A stretch of 64,000 bases of DNA from Leptodactylus fallax (taxonomy: Eukaryota > Chordata > Amphibia > Anura > Leptodactylidae): contig CAMRHE010000157.1 of NCBI GenBank assembly GCA_947044405.1, positions 2,928,501 through 2,992,500 of the forward strand. The letters run 5' to 3'. A program made the position numbers and the translations under genes. Below, in pieces: positions 31,297 through 42,425 of this stretch. Below the pieces are notes generated by a model that worked only from the letters and a program-made list of their open reading frames with translations, was not told the origin of the DNA and searched no databases. How positions within the stretch are numbered: the first letter of the stretch is position 1; each line of letters starts with the position of its first letter.

Positions 31297-33979
31297 GAGC
31301 TACACATAGACCTTTCTGTTCAAAGGCTGCATGACAATCTCAAAAAATTGCGTGTACATATGATTCAATGGGAGGTGTTTCCTCCACCGGTCTTAATAAT
31401 TTTGATCTATCCAGTGCCAGTGGGAAATGAACTAAGAGGCTCTTAAAAATTCTAGTGCATCTTGCAAGGGCTCGCAAGGTGCATCAGAATTAATGTACGT
31501 TAGTCAGGGGCTTGTGTAAATTTCAGGTATACCTCATAGAAGTTTTCTGGCATGAGTGATACTAAATCTGTTGGGTCGAGCCCTGCCCTGCCTTGATCTC
31601 TGATCTAGCTTTTATATGGTTCCTGCTGAGTTCCTCCTAGGTTTTCTGCAGGTCCTTTGGGTTGCTCACTTGGTTTCTGTTGACGTTTGCCCTAGTGCGT
31701 GCCTGACCTGGCGCAAGTGCTATATGTTGTGAGCACCACTTAGAACAGTGATTAATGTCAATGGTGACATATACAGTATAGCACTGCAGTATATGTTAGT
31801 GCTATAAATGCAATGGAATTAACTAAACAATAAATCTCTATGTACACATTGTGTACATAGAGCAGACTTTCATTTGTAAGTTTCTACTCCCACCCCTACA
31901 GCCACAGTCCCTGCATACACGTATTCTATAAGTCTTATCATTAATCCACATATAAACCCCCTTTAAATGTTTCTTGTCAGTGTCTTTTTGGTGTATAGCC
32001 TACAACACATGTGCTGATTCTGATGCTCAGCATGAATGTCAGGCTACAGCATATTATGACATAAAGGAAGAAGACCAAGATTCTCAGTGTTGCTATAGAA
32101 ACTATAATAAAGGTCTTTTTTTTTTTTTTTTTTACCGAAGTAACCCAGTCCGCATATTTTATACAGAATTAGGTTGCAAAAGGAAACAAGGAACCTATAT
32201 TGGAGAATACTGCATTCTGGTATTTCTGATTCTTTCCTATTGGTTCTGGGGTTTGTATGATTTATGTATTGTAGTAAGTCTATTGACTTATCATATCTGT
32301 AAACCACCATACAGCTGTATACATCTAGTCCTAATCCCATATTCTGTATAGTGGTAACATATAGTGAATTTCTACACTAATAGAAATGTTCGGGTTCTGT
32401 ATGACTAAATGATCATGGCACAAGATAACAATGTAACCATTACGGATCACTGGGAGTAATGGTATTTGTATGCTCATAATATGTTTAATGTCCAGACGTC
32501 AATATAATTTATTTGTATCAAACCAAACATCAAATTCCCATCAGAAATGTCACTGACACAGAAAAATTATGGTCAAACTCTTACTGATCCCTAAACATAG
32601 AATTTATGACAAAGCTTCCCTGTTCCATGTTCTATGATCAGTTGCTGCATCCATGCTAAGCATCTTTGAGCAAGCTGAGAGACTATCTTGTCTTTTCTAG
32701 TGGAGATGACAGTTCTTTAGACTGTTGCAGTCTTCTCTGGACTTCCTGACTAGGCTACATTAATTTGGGATCATGACAGTCATTTCTGGTTATTTATATA
32801 CAGGGGAATTTGTACTGATGGGAACAATAAGTAACACAAATCTATGCTGCATCCCATAACATTACTTTCTGATCAGATCACTATTCACACTCAGTCAGCT
32901 CTTTAGTCATATTTGTTTGACCCCCTTCCACATAAGAGCATAGAATATTTTAAAGAGACAATGCAGAGTTCCTTATAACTATACATAGGTATCTTACAAT
33001 GTGACATGTTACCCCAGCTGTGGACAAGCATTGGAGTTACTATTGGATTGCAATGGTTCTCTTTTCTCGCATGAATCTCTTTCTGATTGTCATGAATTCT
33101 GATCTTAGTAGAGTCTGTTGTAACTTTGTCATTGAGTTGTCTCTGTGACTTTGGAGCCTTTCTGTTGGGTAAGCCATTTGTAAGATTATTCCTTTCGATC
33201 ATTATTTTTCTGTTTTGACCATTTCTTATGTATAGCAATATTTTAAATTTTTTCTGAATATTTCTTTTTCCTTTCTTCAGGATCAGTCCATAGCAAGAAT
33301 TGCATTCAGCAGAACTGGCTGCAAGAAAGTCTAGCTGTTTTACTATCAATTAAACTTACATAGACAGATGTTAGAATTAGTCTTCCTTTAAAGGTCTTGT
33401 CTAGAATTAGAAAAACATGGCTGCTTTCCTCCAAAAACAGCACCTTACCTGTCTCCAGGTTGTGCACGGTTTTGCAGTTTGACCCCATGTACTTCAATGA
33501 AACAGAACTGCAATGTCAAACACAACCCTGGGACAAGTATGGCACTGTTTTTTGAACAAAACGGTAATGTGTTTCTAATCCGACATGGCCCCTTTAACAC
33601 TGTACATTTGACTATTATATTGCACCTACTGAACTGTGTAGCCATTTGCAGCTACAATGCATGGCAGTGTTAGAAACAGTGATGGATTTATGACTTCTTC
33701 AGCTCCTCCGTTACCTTTGTTATGTTTAAGTTTGTCATTGCACTACTGACACTATTGTTAGGAACACAGTATTCACCAGGGAAAATCTGAGCAAGTAACA
33801 CACTAACAGCAGTCCATAGAGCTTCAAAGTACTCACCTAAAATCCTTGAATGTTCCAGTACTGATACTCCACTATCAGTACTGGAACAGTGTAGATTTAA
33901 GAGATGAGTACTGTCTGTTTTTTTGCTTTTTAATTACTGTACATTTGTTGCAACTTTTTATATACTCTTGAACAACCCA
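31297..33979. other. no gene recognised
   Basis: Anonymous DNA. A 27-nt near-perfect palindrome (CTCTATGTACACA, one base, TGTGTACATAGAG) lies at 31836-31862. A T18 run starts near 32114. The longest open frame (32903-33349, minus) is discussed as a finding but is not called as a gene. Confidence 0.4.
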
Positions 33980-34360
33980 TTTAAAGAGCACCTTTCACCA
34001 CCTTCACCAATTCTAGTTTTTAGCATCTGTTAATAGTTGCTGCTCCACTGATTCCAACGCAATTTGAATTTCTTCTTTAGCTCCCACCAGTCCTGAGCAA
34101 CAAGTGCTGTTAGTTTTTAAGCTATGCGCTATTTAAGCTCTGTAATGTCAGAAGGCCAGTGTCAGGCAGCGGGGTGTGATTCAGAGCTCCAATCAGAGGC
34201 AGCCAGCATCAGAGCTCAGAATCACACCCCTTGTCTGCTCCTGCCTGACACCGCCCTCCTGACAATACAGAGCCTAAATAGCATATGAAGCACCAAAACT
34301 ATCAACATTGATTGCTCAGGAATGGTGGAGGCTAGAGAAAATGATCCAAAGGTGGAATTC
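33980..34360. repeat. family C-like MITE, left-anchored copy
   Basis: Begins TTTAAAGAGCACCTTTCACC and continues with TGATTCCAACGCAATTTGAA, CCTGAGCAACAAGTGCTGTT and TGCTCAGGAATGGTGGAGGC, in the same order as 51763-52145. CCTGAGCAACA and TGCTCAGGAATGG are complementary, so it folds back. The right AAAGGTCC end is lost. Confidence 0.65.
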
Positions 34361-35651
34361 GGTGCGGCGCTCACTGATGTCGAGGTCGAACATGAGGTCT
34401 GGATGGACGTGCTTACTGATAATGTGGCTGTGCATGGTGACAGAAGGCAACGCCTCCTGTGCTCTGTGAAACTAATTTGAATATCAGTAAAAATGGGTTT
34501 TTACAGACATCCCCGGTGGCTCATCAACATTTGAAAGGTTGGAATTGTATTCATAGCATGTACATTACTATACCGGTAGTTTACAGTAGCTGAGGAAGTG
34601 ATGGACTCCCTTTAACTGTCACCACCATGTTACAGAACACATTACAGTGATAAACAACAGACTTTTGTTACAGATCACACTATTGTAGATTTGGAGAAAA
34701 ACTCTGAAGTCTTGGAACAGTTGGTGCACTGGAGGCTGGGCTTCTGCTCTTGGAAAACTGCTCTTACAATATAATATGCAAGGGATAGGGCAAGCAAGAG
34801 ATAGCAGGGGTCTGAGCAGCAACAGCAGTGCTCCAGGAAGCTGAAGTGCCGTCCCCAATGCAACGGCTGCTTCATTTGCATAAGACTTCAAAGTTTTTTT
34901 TTTCTCAAATCTAGAAAAGTGACATCCATAATAAAGGTATATTATGTATGACTGTAATGTGATCTTTAATGCGGTGTTGACAGTTGAGTTGCTTGGAGGA
35001 GGTGATAGACTCCCTTTATGTATTGCATTGATCCCTTTTGTCTATATTTAGGTGTGTGCACAATGTGGCTGAAACAGTCTCGGTGATCTGTGAAAAGGGT
35101 TCAGTGCATTTCTTCTACTACTAATACCTCTGTGCAGACCATCCGGCAGAATCATAGATCTTCTAATCTTCTGCTCACCTCATCATGTCTGGTCTATGAC
35201 AAGGCAAATCGAATTAGTAGTGATAATAAGAAAGCTAGAAACATTATTATGATCATTAACATGACTGCAGGGAACAATATCGTGAGAAGATGAAATTATT
35301 TCTTGGCCATTCTCCATTATCACATGATCATATTCTACCACCTGTTCTCACTTCTAGAATACTTGATATTACTTGACAGGCATAAGTACTTGTTCAGGTG
35401 CAGATCACTTGTACCTCCCATCTATTGTGTGCTTTAAAAACATAGGAGTATCTGCAGGGTGTATACGTCTAATCTAGGTGGGCTAAGGTCTGCAGTGTTT
35501 TTTAAACGCAAGGTCTACAGTATGTTACAGTATGTAAAATGTATATGACTTGTATATAGTGAACATGGACTAACAAAATATCTATACATTTAAGAGCAAT
35601 TCTAATAATCTTCATAGTTTGCAGCAAAAGGTTTTACATATCTTTTACTTA
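34361..35651. other. no gene recognised
   Basis: Two copies of a GACTCCCTTTA end (about 34604 and 35009), each preceded by GGAAGTGATG or GGAGGTGATA, suggest another MITE terminus. No complete element or exon is seen. Confidence 0.4.
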
Positions 35652-35892
35652 AAGGGGTTTTCTGGAATTTAGATTTTGACAATCTTTTCTTATAATAGGT
35701 CATCAATATTGGATTAGTGGAGATCTGACACCTGACACACCCACAGATCAGCTCTTACCAGAAGCGGAACAGCACACAGATAGTTCAATACACTGTGTAG
35801 TAGTTATGTTGGGTCACTGTAGCTCAGCCCCTATTGGAAACTGAGCTGCAGTAATCAGAAATGGGCACTATATAGTGGGAGGAATTATAAAA
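35652..35892. repeat. family D MITE, partial
   Basis: Begins TTAAAGGGGTTTTCTGGAAT, then ATAGGTCATCAATATTGGAT and CACAGATCAGCTCTTACC. The right arm is incomplete. Confidence 0.65.
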
Positions 35893-36195
35893 ATCAGTAC
35901 ATCATGCAGTGGTTCTAATACTGTGAGTGCCTCTGGCCTTTTAACAATTCTGGTGAACCATGGGAGGACCTGTGTGCTTGAAACAAAATCTTTGCTAGTC
36001 TGGCATGTGTTATATTAAATCTGTCAGGCTGGGGCACCCCTGGTATAACCCACCTTGATCCCAATTCTGCCCACTTTTTTTTTTTTAAAAAAGTGGCAAG
36101 CGAGTTGGCAAGTTATTGGGTACCAAAAATGTGCCACTTTTGTGCCACAAAACTGATGTGAGAACTGTAATAAATTTCCCCTTGGATACAGAGTG
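35893..36195. other. no gene recognised
   Basis: AT-rich, with a T11/A6 inverted run near 36069-36090 and a GTGGCAAGCGAGTTGGCAAG block. No assignment. Confidence 0.35.
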
Positions 36196-36700
36196 CTATG
36201 GGTTGCAAACTTCTTGATTATGATGCACACCATGGACAAAAGTTCTCTGGAGATGGACTTGTAACCTTGAAATTGTTGATATTTTTCTCAAGTCCTCAGA
36301 TAGTTCTTATCTCTTCTTTCTGTTCTCTATGCTTAGCGTGGCACACACAGACACACAATGCAAAGAGTCAACTTCTCTCCTTTTTATCTGGTTTCAGGTG
36401 TAATTTTTTATATTGCCCACACCTGTTACTTGCCACAGGTGAGTTTGAAAGAGTATCACGTGTTTGAAACAAAGTTATTTACCCACAATTTTGAAAAGGT
36501 GCCAACAATTTTGTCTGGCCCATTTTTGGAGTTTTGTGTGAAATTATGTCCAAATTGCTTTTATTTCTCTGTTTTTTGTGTTGTTCCAATACCCACAAAG
36601 GAAATAAACATGTGTATAACAAAACATGTGTAATTGCAATAATTTTCTGGGAGAAATACTTAAAAAATTTCAGGGGTGCCAACACTTACGGCCATGACTG
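36196..36700 (-). mobile_element. end fragment of a Tc1-like transposon
   Basis: The right boundary reads GGGGTGCCAACACTTACGGC then CATGACTG followed by TA. On the complement it starts CAGTCATGGCCGTAAGTGTT, a Tc1-type terminus. An inner partner repeat, AAAGGTGCCAACAATTTTGT, lies about 190 bp further in, giving the IR/DR design. Beyond it, the minus strand at about 36230-36340 keeps traces of the transposase N-terminus (KELSEDLR-like GAACTATCTGAGGACTTGAG). The rest of the gene and the other terminus are absent. This Tc1 type differs from those at 16204, 38030 and 48392. Confidence 0.75.
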
Positions 36701-36702
36701 TA

Positions 36703-36950
36703 TAATACGGGCAGAAATTCCGTAGAGGAAAACTCTGCAGATTTTCTGTGAAAAAAAGCTATAGAAAAAACATTTCCGCAGCGGTCTTTTTCGCAGCATT
36801 TTTTGGCTGTGGATTGAGCAGAAGGTAGAAGTATAAGAGATTCCTATATATTTCCCATTCCTATTGTAGCCACTGGCTTTGGCTCCAAAAACCGCAGGAA
36901 AATCTGCAACAAAAAAAGTTGAGTTTCTGCAATGCGGGGCCTTAACCTTA
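36703..36950. repeat. family A MITE, left-truncated
   Basis: Starts inside the TCTGCAGAGG-type module (GGCAGAAATTCCGTAGAGGA) directly after the TA that ends the Tc1 fragment. It runs through TTTCCGCAGCGGTC and TGGCTTTGGCTCCAAAAACC to CAATGCGGGGCCTTAACC. Module order differs from the copy at 3904. The missing left part suggests the Tc1 inserted into this MITE and the far side was later lost. Confidence 0.7.
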
Positions 36951-38029
36951 AAATGGAATATATTCACCTTACCATTTAAATTCCCTATTTTAATGTCATA
37001 TTCCAGTTCGCTGCATTGCAGCATTCATCTGTTTGGGAATGACTTCTAGCACAACATATAGAACGCTATTGTGTCACTTATGCTGAACAGAAATGAGAGG
37101 ACGGATGATACTCCGTAAGGCTATATTCACAGTTTCAGGATTCTGTCAGGATGTAAGTGCATATTTTGCACCTAAATCATAACAGAATCCACTGACTTTT
37201 ATAGTTAGAATATACCCTATTTATTCACATACTCTAAAAAAAAAAAAAATTACCAATTACCAAATAACAATTGGGCTTACCCATGCCTTGAGTTTCAGCT
37301 TTGGTATTATGCCACAGATTCTCTGAAAAATCTATGGCAGAATTCGCCTAAGGCAAATCTACCCTAACAGGATGCATTTTACTATGTACAGCAGACTATA
37401 GACACTACAGTACAACATAGATTTATGGGCAGGAAGCCCTGTAGCCGCCTTTGGATGTTCAATCATTTCTGTATTTGTAACAGTTTTCCTTTATACATAC
37501 CAACTAACATGGACAACTTGTTACTTACATATTCTATAGCTATGTGGTTACCAAACTAGGTCAGAATGTTAACTTAGTCCTTATACGGTTAATAAAGTAG
37601 GTCAGAATGTTAACTTAGTCCTTATATTAATGGAAATTGCAAACTTAGTGCACATTAATCATATATACATTATTCTTATTTGTGAAATATCTCCCACGTA
37701 CTATTACAAGGAAATATTGCTGTTCAACAAGAAAATGCACATACAATAGAATAAGTCAAGCTCAGCAAATCAGACTGCTCCAGGATGATGAACCTCAAGT
37801 GGAGGAGAAAAAAATCATTAATCTTCACATTGCCTGCAGCCTGACCAGAATCAGCTTCAACAACCCAACTTTGCTTACTCATTCAGAAATCTTTTTTTTT
37901 CTTGTATTTGTCTTATGAAAAGACAAGATTGCTGATTCATACCTCAAACACGCCCTGCAGGAATATTACAGCGACTTGGGGATAGGGGGCTTATTCTACA
38001 GGTGTCCGCACAGAATCCTGAGTATATAT
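36951..38029. other. no gene; short tandem duplication
   Basis: GGTCAGAATGTTAACTTAGT, followed by CCTTATA, occurs twice about 46 bp apart (about 37559 and 37605), a small tandem duplication. The stretch also holds an A13 run near 37236. Otherwise anonymous. Confidence 0.5.
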
Positions 38030-38685
38030 ATTATATTTGCAAAAGTATTGGGACACCTACACATTACACCTATAAAAGCTTTTATGTTCTCCAATTCAAA
38101 GGTGCCTTTAAACAAACAGATTTTTTTTTCTCTAAAGACTACAAAATATACATTCTTTCTGTGCTAGCCAATGCAGGGGACATGCAGGTGGAATGATCAC
38201 TAAACCAGTCATTTCCCCGGCTTATACTTTTATTGGTTAGCAGCATCACTGCCCTTATTACATAGGGTGATGTGCTGTAGATGGACAATGATTTTTTTTT
38301 TTTACTCCTAGTGAATGAGCAAATGCTTGTTCATCGTGTGATTGTGGACACTATTTTACAGACAGTCTGACTCAGAATCTCCTTTCTAGTTCATCTCCTA
38401 GATGTTCGAAGGGGTTGAAGTCAGAGCTCTGTGCAGATCAGTCAAGTTCTTCTACACTAAACTCACCCAACTATGCCTTTATGGGCCTTGCTTTGTGATA
38501 GTCAGGGTTCACACTACCGTTGGAGTCCGTTATGAAGGTGTCCGTTAAAAAAAAAAAAAAAAAAATGTGCACCTATCATAACGGACACTAACTGATGTTA
38601 ATGTGTCCGTTTTTTTAACTGATCCAATTAAAAAAACGAACACATTAGCATCATTAGTGTCCGTTAGCATCAGGTAGTGTCCGAT

Positions 38686-39299
38686 TTTTAAAGAGGACCT
38701 TTCATATCACATACCGCTAGAAAGCCGACAGCGCGCTAAATTCAGCGCACTGCTGGCTTTCCCGGTATGTGCCCCGGGGCTGGAGATATCGGCGGTTTAA
38801 GTTACATGGTTTACTGTTAGAAGGGCGTTCCTGACACTGACACTTCTCGTTTGTTCATAGCCCTGTACTGAGAGGGCGTTCCTCACAGCTTAGCGTCATC
38901 GCTGGGCTGTAAGGAACGCCCCCTCTCTCTGTATTCGTCTATAGTGCTGTACTGTCAGAGGAAAGCCCTCCCTGACACTTCTCTTCGTTCATAGACTTGT
39001 ACTGGGGGGGCGTTCCTCACAGCTTAGCGTCATCGCCGGGCAGTAAGGAACGCCCTCTCTAACAGTACAGTGCTATGGACGAGCTCAGAGAGAGGGGGCG
39101 TTCCTTACTGCCTGGCGATGACGGTGAGCTGTGAGGAACGCCCGCCCCCAGTACAAGTCTATGAACGAGAACTGTCAGGGAGGGCATTCCTCGCAGTGCA
39201 GCTAGACTGTCGGGAATAGTAAACCATGTAACTTACACCGCCGATATCTCCAGCCCCCGGGGCACATACCAGGAAAGCCGGCAGTGTGCTGAATTTGTT
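38686..39299. repeat. family C MITE nested inside the previous MITE
   Basis: The left end is TTTTAAAGAGGACCTTTCAT, then ACATACCGCTAGAAAGCC and CAGCGCACTGCTGGCTTTCC. The right arm CCAGCCCCCGGGGCACATAC and AGCCGGCAGTGTGCTGAATT is its inverse. The extreme right terminus (AAAGGTCCTCTTTAA) is missing. Inside are three copies of a 45-bp hairpin. Related to 62655-63026 and 26408-26803. Confidence 0.8.
38875..39142. repeat. three 45-bp hairpins inside the family C element
   Basis: At 38875-38920, 39009-39054 and 39098-39142 the sequence GGCGTTCCT(C/T)AC is followed by an AGCGTCATCGC-type loop and then by GT(G/A)AGGAACGCC. Each unit can form a stem of about 17 bp. The third is inverted relative to the first two. 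Confidence 0.85.
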
Positions 39300-40242
39300 T
39301 CTCCTTTCTGAGCATGCGCAGGGAAAATAAACGGACATAAAATAACGGACAGTAACTGATGGCTATCAGTTACTGTCCATTATAAGTCCGTTACCCATAG
39401 ACTTCAATGTTAAAAAAATAACGGACACTTGCTGTCCGTCAAGAATCCGTTTTTTCAAACGGACAAAAAGTCCTGCATGTAGGATTTTTTGTCCGTGAAA
39501 AAATAACGGACTTCTGACGGATTTGGTGTAAACGGACACTAACGGACACAATATAAAAACCCATTGAAATGAATGGAAATTTTAATGGATTTCTGACGGT
39601 TCAGCTAGTGTCCGATGCTAAAATCTTGTAACGGACAATAGCAACGGACACTACTGACAGTCACCAACGGTAGTGTGAACGCCCCCTAATGGGGCACAGT
39701 CATGCTGGAACAGAAAAAGACCAAACCTTTCCAACAACTTTAGAAAAATTGTCAAAAATAGCCTCGGAATGCTGAAGCATTAAAATTTCCCTTCATTAGA
39801 ACTAAAGGCCAGTCCCTGAAAAACAACCCCATATCATAATCTCTACTCCACCAAACTTTACATTTGGCACACCCAGACATATCTCATCCATCAGACATAG
39901 AAGCGCAATACATCATTCCACAGGCACACATTTCCACTGTTCCAAAGTCCAAAGACATTGTGCTTTACACCACTGTATCTGGAGTTTGGCATTGCGTTTG
40001 GTGATGTAAGGCTTACATGCATCTCTCTGGCCATAGAAATCCATGCCACAAAGCTCCCAGTTCTTGTGCTGATGTTAATGCCAGAGGAGGTTTGGGGCTG
40101 TGGAGTTACTGAGTCAACAGAGCCTTGGCGACTTTTATGTACTATGTGCTGTGCTGGATTTTATATACCTGTCAATGGGACTAAATGAAACACCCGAATA
40201 CAATGATTAAGAGCTGGGGCCATCACTTCTCTCCATGTAGTA

Positions 40243-42425
40243 TATCTTTCAGTCAGCCTTGGGCTAGAGGAACAGTTCATAAAGACGTCTCTGTCTCTTT
40301 TACTGATCACAATAATGTTTTTGGCTTATGGAAAGAGAACAAACTTTAACCCACAGCTTTACTGAGGCTGAATCCGATTTTATCCCAGTTATGCACGTGA
40401 ATGTTGGCAGATATACTGCTGATAATTGTTGCCAGATCAGTCTATATTTTGGTTAAAGAGTTGCCTTTTATATCCAGATCCTGTACAAGAAATCACTCCT
40501 TCCATTCAACATTTCTGTAAGCTGAAATTAGCTCTTTAGACTTAAATACAGCTCCTAAAAATAAAAAAACGCAAGTCCTTGTAGATTAGAAGATGATATT
40601 CTCCTGTAATTATTTTTAGAAGCCATTTTATTCACTTAAAAGCTGATTTGAGTTGAACAATTTGTGCTACGTGTCACATCTTTTCAAAGCCATTGACACA
40701 AAGAAGTGGAAAGGTTACCTAGCTGTATAGAAGCCTTCTGATGAAGGTATGACGCCTATCCCTGCTTTAAAGGACAGCCCCTTTCTATATACCCTGTTAG
40801 GGCACATATATATCATATAAGTGGGTCTCCTGCTCAGGATCCTCCTCTCAGAGTGTAGAACTGCTGCAAACAGTGATTTCCAAAGACTCACTGCGACCAT
40901 GTATTACATTTAAATGGGCAGCATGCAATACAACATTTCTCCTGTAGTGGCCACTGCTGGCGAAATGTGCAGCTACCTATAGCTTTTTCCAGCAACAACT
41001 GCTGATCATCAGGGTTCTAGTGGATGGACGAGCGGTTATGAGCCAATCGCTAGCAGGGGCCTCAGTTACAGAGGGGTTGTTCAGATAGGAAAACCCCTTT
41101 AGGCTGAGGCCACACAGAAAAGTAGTTTTTTTTTGTCGCAGATGTTGCTGCAGTTTTGTCAAAAATTATGCTAAACGGAGGGAATGATATAAAATAAAAC
41201 GCCGTCACTCCAATGATGATGCTCTGGTGGTTTTTGTTGATTTTCACGCACCAGTGGCCTCAGTGGTTTTGCACTACACGTGCCAGCATCTCTAGTGATT
41301 GCTTGAAGCAGTCACATGGGTACATAACATGTCATCACTGCAGAAGAATCAACAGAAATCAGCAGTGACAGTTCTTCTTTATTTTATGTCATTTTCTTTC
41401 TTTCACCCAATTTTTGCAGATCCTGAAAATTAAAAGGCCTGTTGGCAGGAAATACATACAGACAGGGATATATGACAGAAATGTGAATTGTCTTTTAGTT
41501 GAAAATTCATAACTGAACATTTGATATTGCAATAAAAGTGATTACATGTAAATACTATTATAAAAATAATAGCCAAAATAATGATAAATTCAGTAAATCT
41601 ATATTTTGCTAAGGCTATACTGGTAACGCCATGCCCCTCATGAAACGCCAGCCTTCTAATTACAGGAAAACTGAGCCCCATCTACTGTTTCCACTTTAAC
41701 AGACGTGATGCAGTGATGTGCCAAGTGCGGTAACATGGTAACCTGAATTAATTGGGCTTGGTATATACTTGGCTGCTTATACATGGAAACTGTAAGAGCC
41801 TGCGGGAGCTAGGGAAGGATTCTCTCATTTGTGTAGTATTCCTCTGTGTCCTGACGCCCTGCTACTAAGAATATCAGTGTGATCTTCCCTCTTTTCACCT
41901 TATTACGATTTAGCTGTTTGTCTGGTATAAAAATACAATTACTATCAAAGGAATAGTGGTGTGGAAACTGATGACACCCAACATATGAGCAGACTACCGT
42001 ACCACTCGGCAAGCACTGCATCGTATAGCATTTGTGATCACACATCTGCGGCAGATAAAGACATGTGTGAACTGACGTGGGAAACTCCAGTTGTGCTAAA
42101 CATGTTCATTACCGTGATGGCACTGATCTGATGCTACATACATAATGAAGAGAAGTCATTTAAAGGGCTCTCCAGTTTTATGTAAATAAATCTTAAAAGG
42201 GTTGGACAATTTTAAGATATTTTTTACCAATGTGTTTTAATGAACACAGAGGATGAGTTATTTCTTATAACTGGTGTCAGACTTATTATTCAGAGATCTC
42301 AAAGAAATTCAGGAAAGACACACTTCTCCAAACTTGAAATTGTTCATATAAATTTTATGGATTTGAAGATGGTGTGAGATATGGAAGTCAAAGTGAACAT
42401 ATGTTATCTATTTTTATCTTATGCA
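40243..42425. other. no gene; one MITE fragment
   Basis: A family A left end (GCTGAGGCCACACAG, then TTTTTTTTGTCGCAGATGTT) lies at 41100-41165 without its partner. Otherwise anonymous AT-rich DNA. Confidence 0.45.

Larger units (their letters stand above)
38502..39686. repeat. TTCACACTACCGTTGG-ended MITE nested in the Tc1 element
   Basis: The left end is CAGGGTTCACACTACCGTTG and the right end CAACGGTAGTGTGAACGCCC, clear terminal inverted repeats. The arms are rich in AACGGACA and TGTCCGTT words, which pair throughout. TAG (38499-38501) on the left and TAA (39687-39689) on the right could be a 3-bp target duplication with one change, like that of family B at 18336 and 27645. It is itself interrupted by the element at 38686. 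Confidence 0.8.
38388..40150 (-). pseudogene. decayed Tc1-like transposase (two pieces)
   Basis: Read on the minus strand. The upstream piece (about 39690-40150) keeps a FGGVEIMIWGCFSGT-like strand across shifted frames and the second catalytic motif FQHDCAP at about 39695-39715. The downstream piece (38388-38500) keeps SAQSSDFNPFEHLGDELE, with the catalytic E, where intact relatives have a QSPDLNPIEHLWDELE-type motif. The MITE sits exactly between that D and E. Multiple stops and frameshifts mean it is inactive. The first catalytic D motif was not recognised. The outer coordinates are approximate. Confidence 0.8.
38030..40242 (-). mobile_element. old Tc1-like transposon, antisense, split by a nested MITE
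   Basis: The left boundary is near TTTGCAAAAGTATTGGGACA (38036). The right boundary is near 40242, where the decayed counterpart of a CCCAATACTTTTG end reads CATCACTTCTCTCCATGTAG. The element is interrupted from about 38502 to 39686. The minus-strand transposase is full of stops and indels. The sequence on either side of the interruption (CTTTGTGA and TGGGGCACAGTCATG) joins well to the usual Tc1 coding sequence of this type, which is widespread in fish and frogs. Confidence 0.85.
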
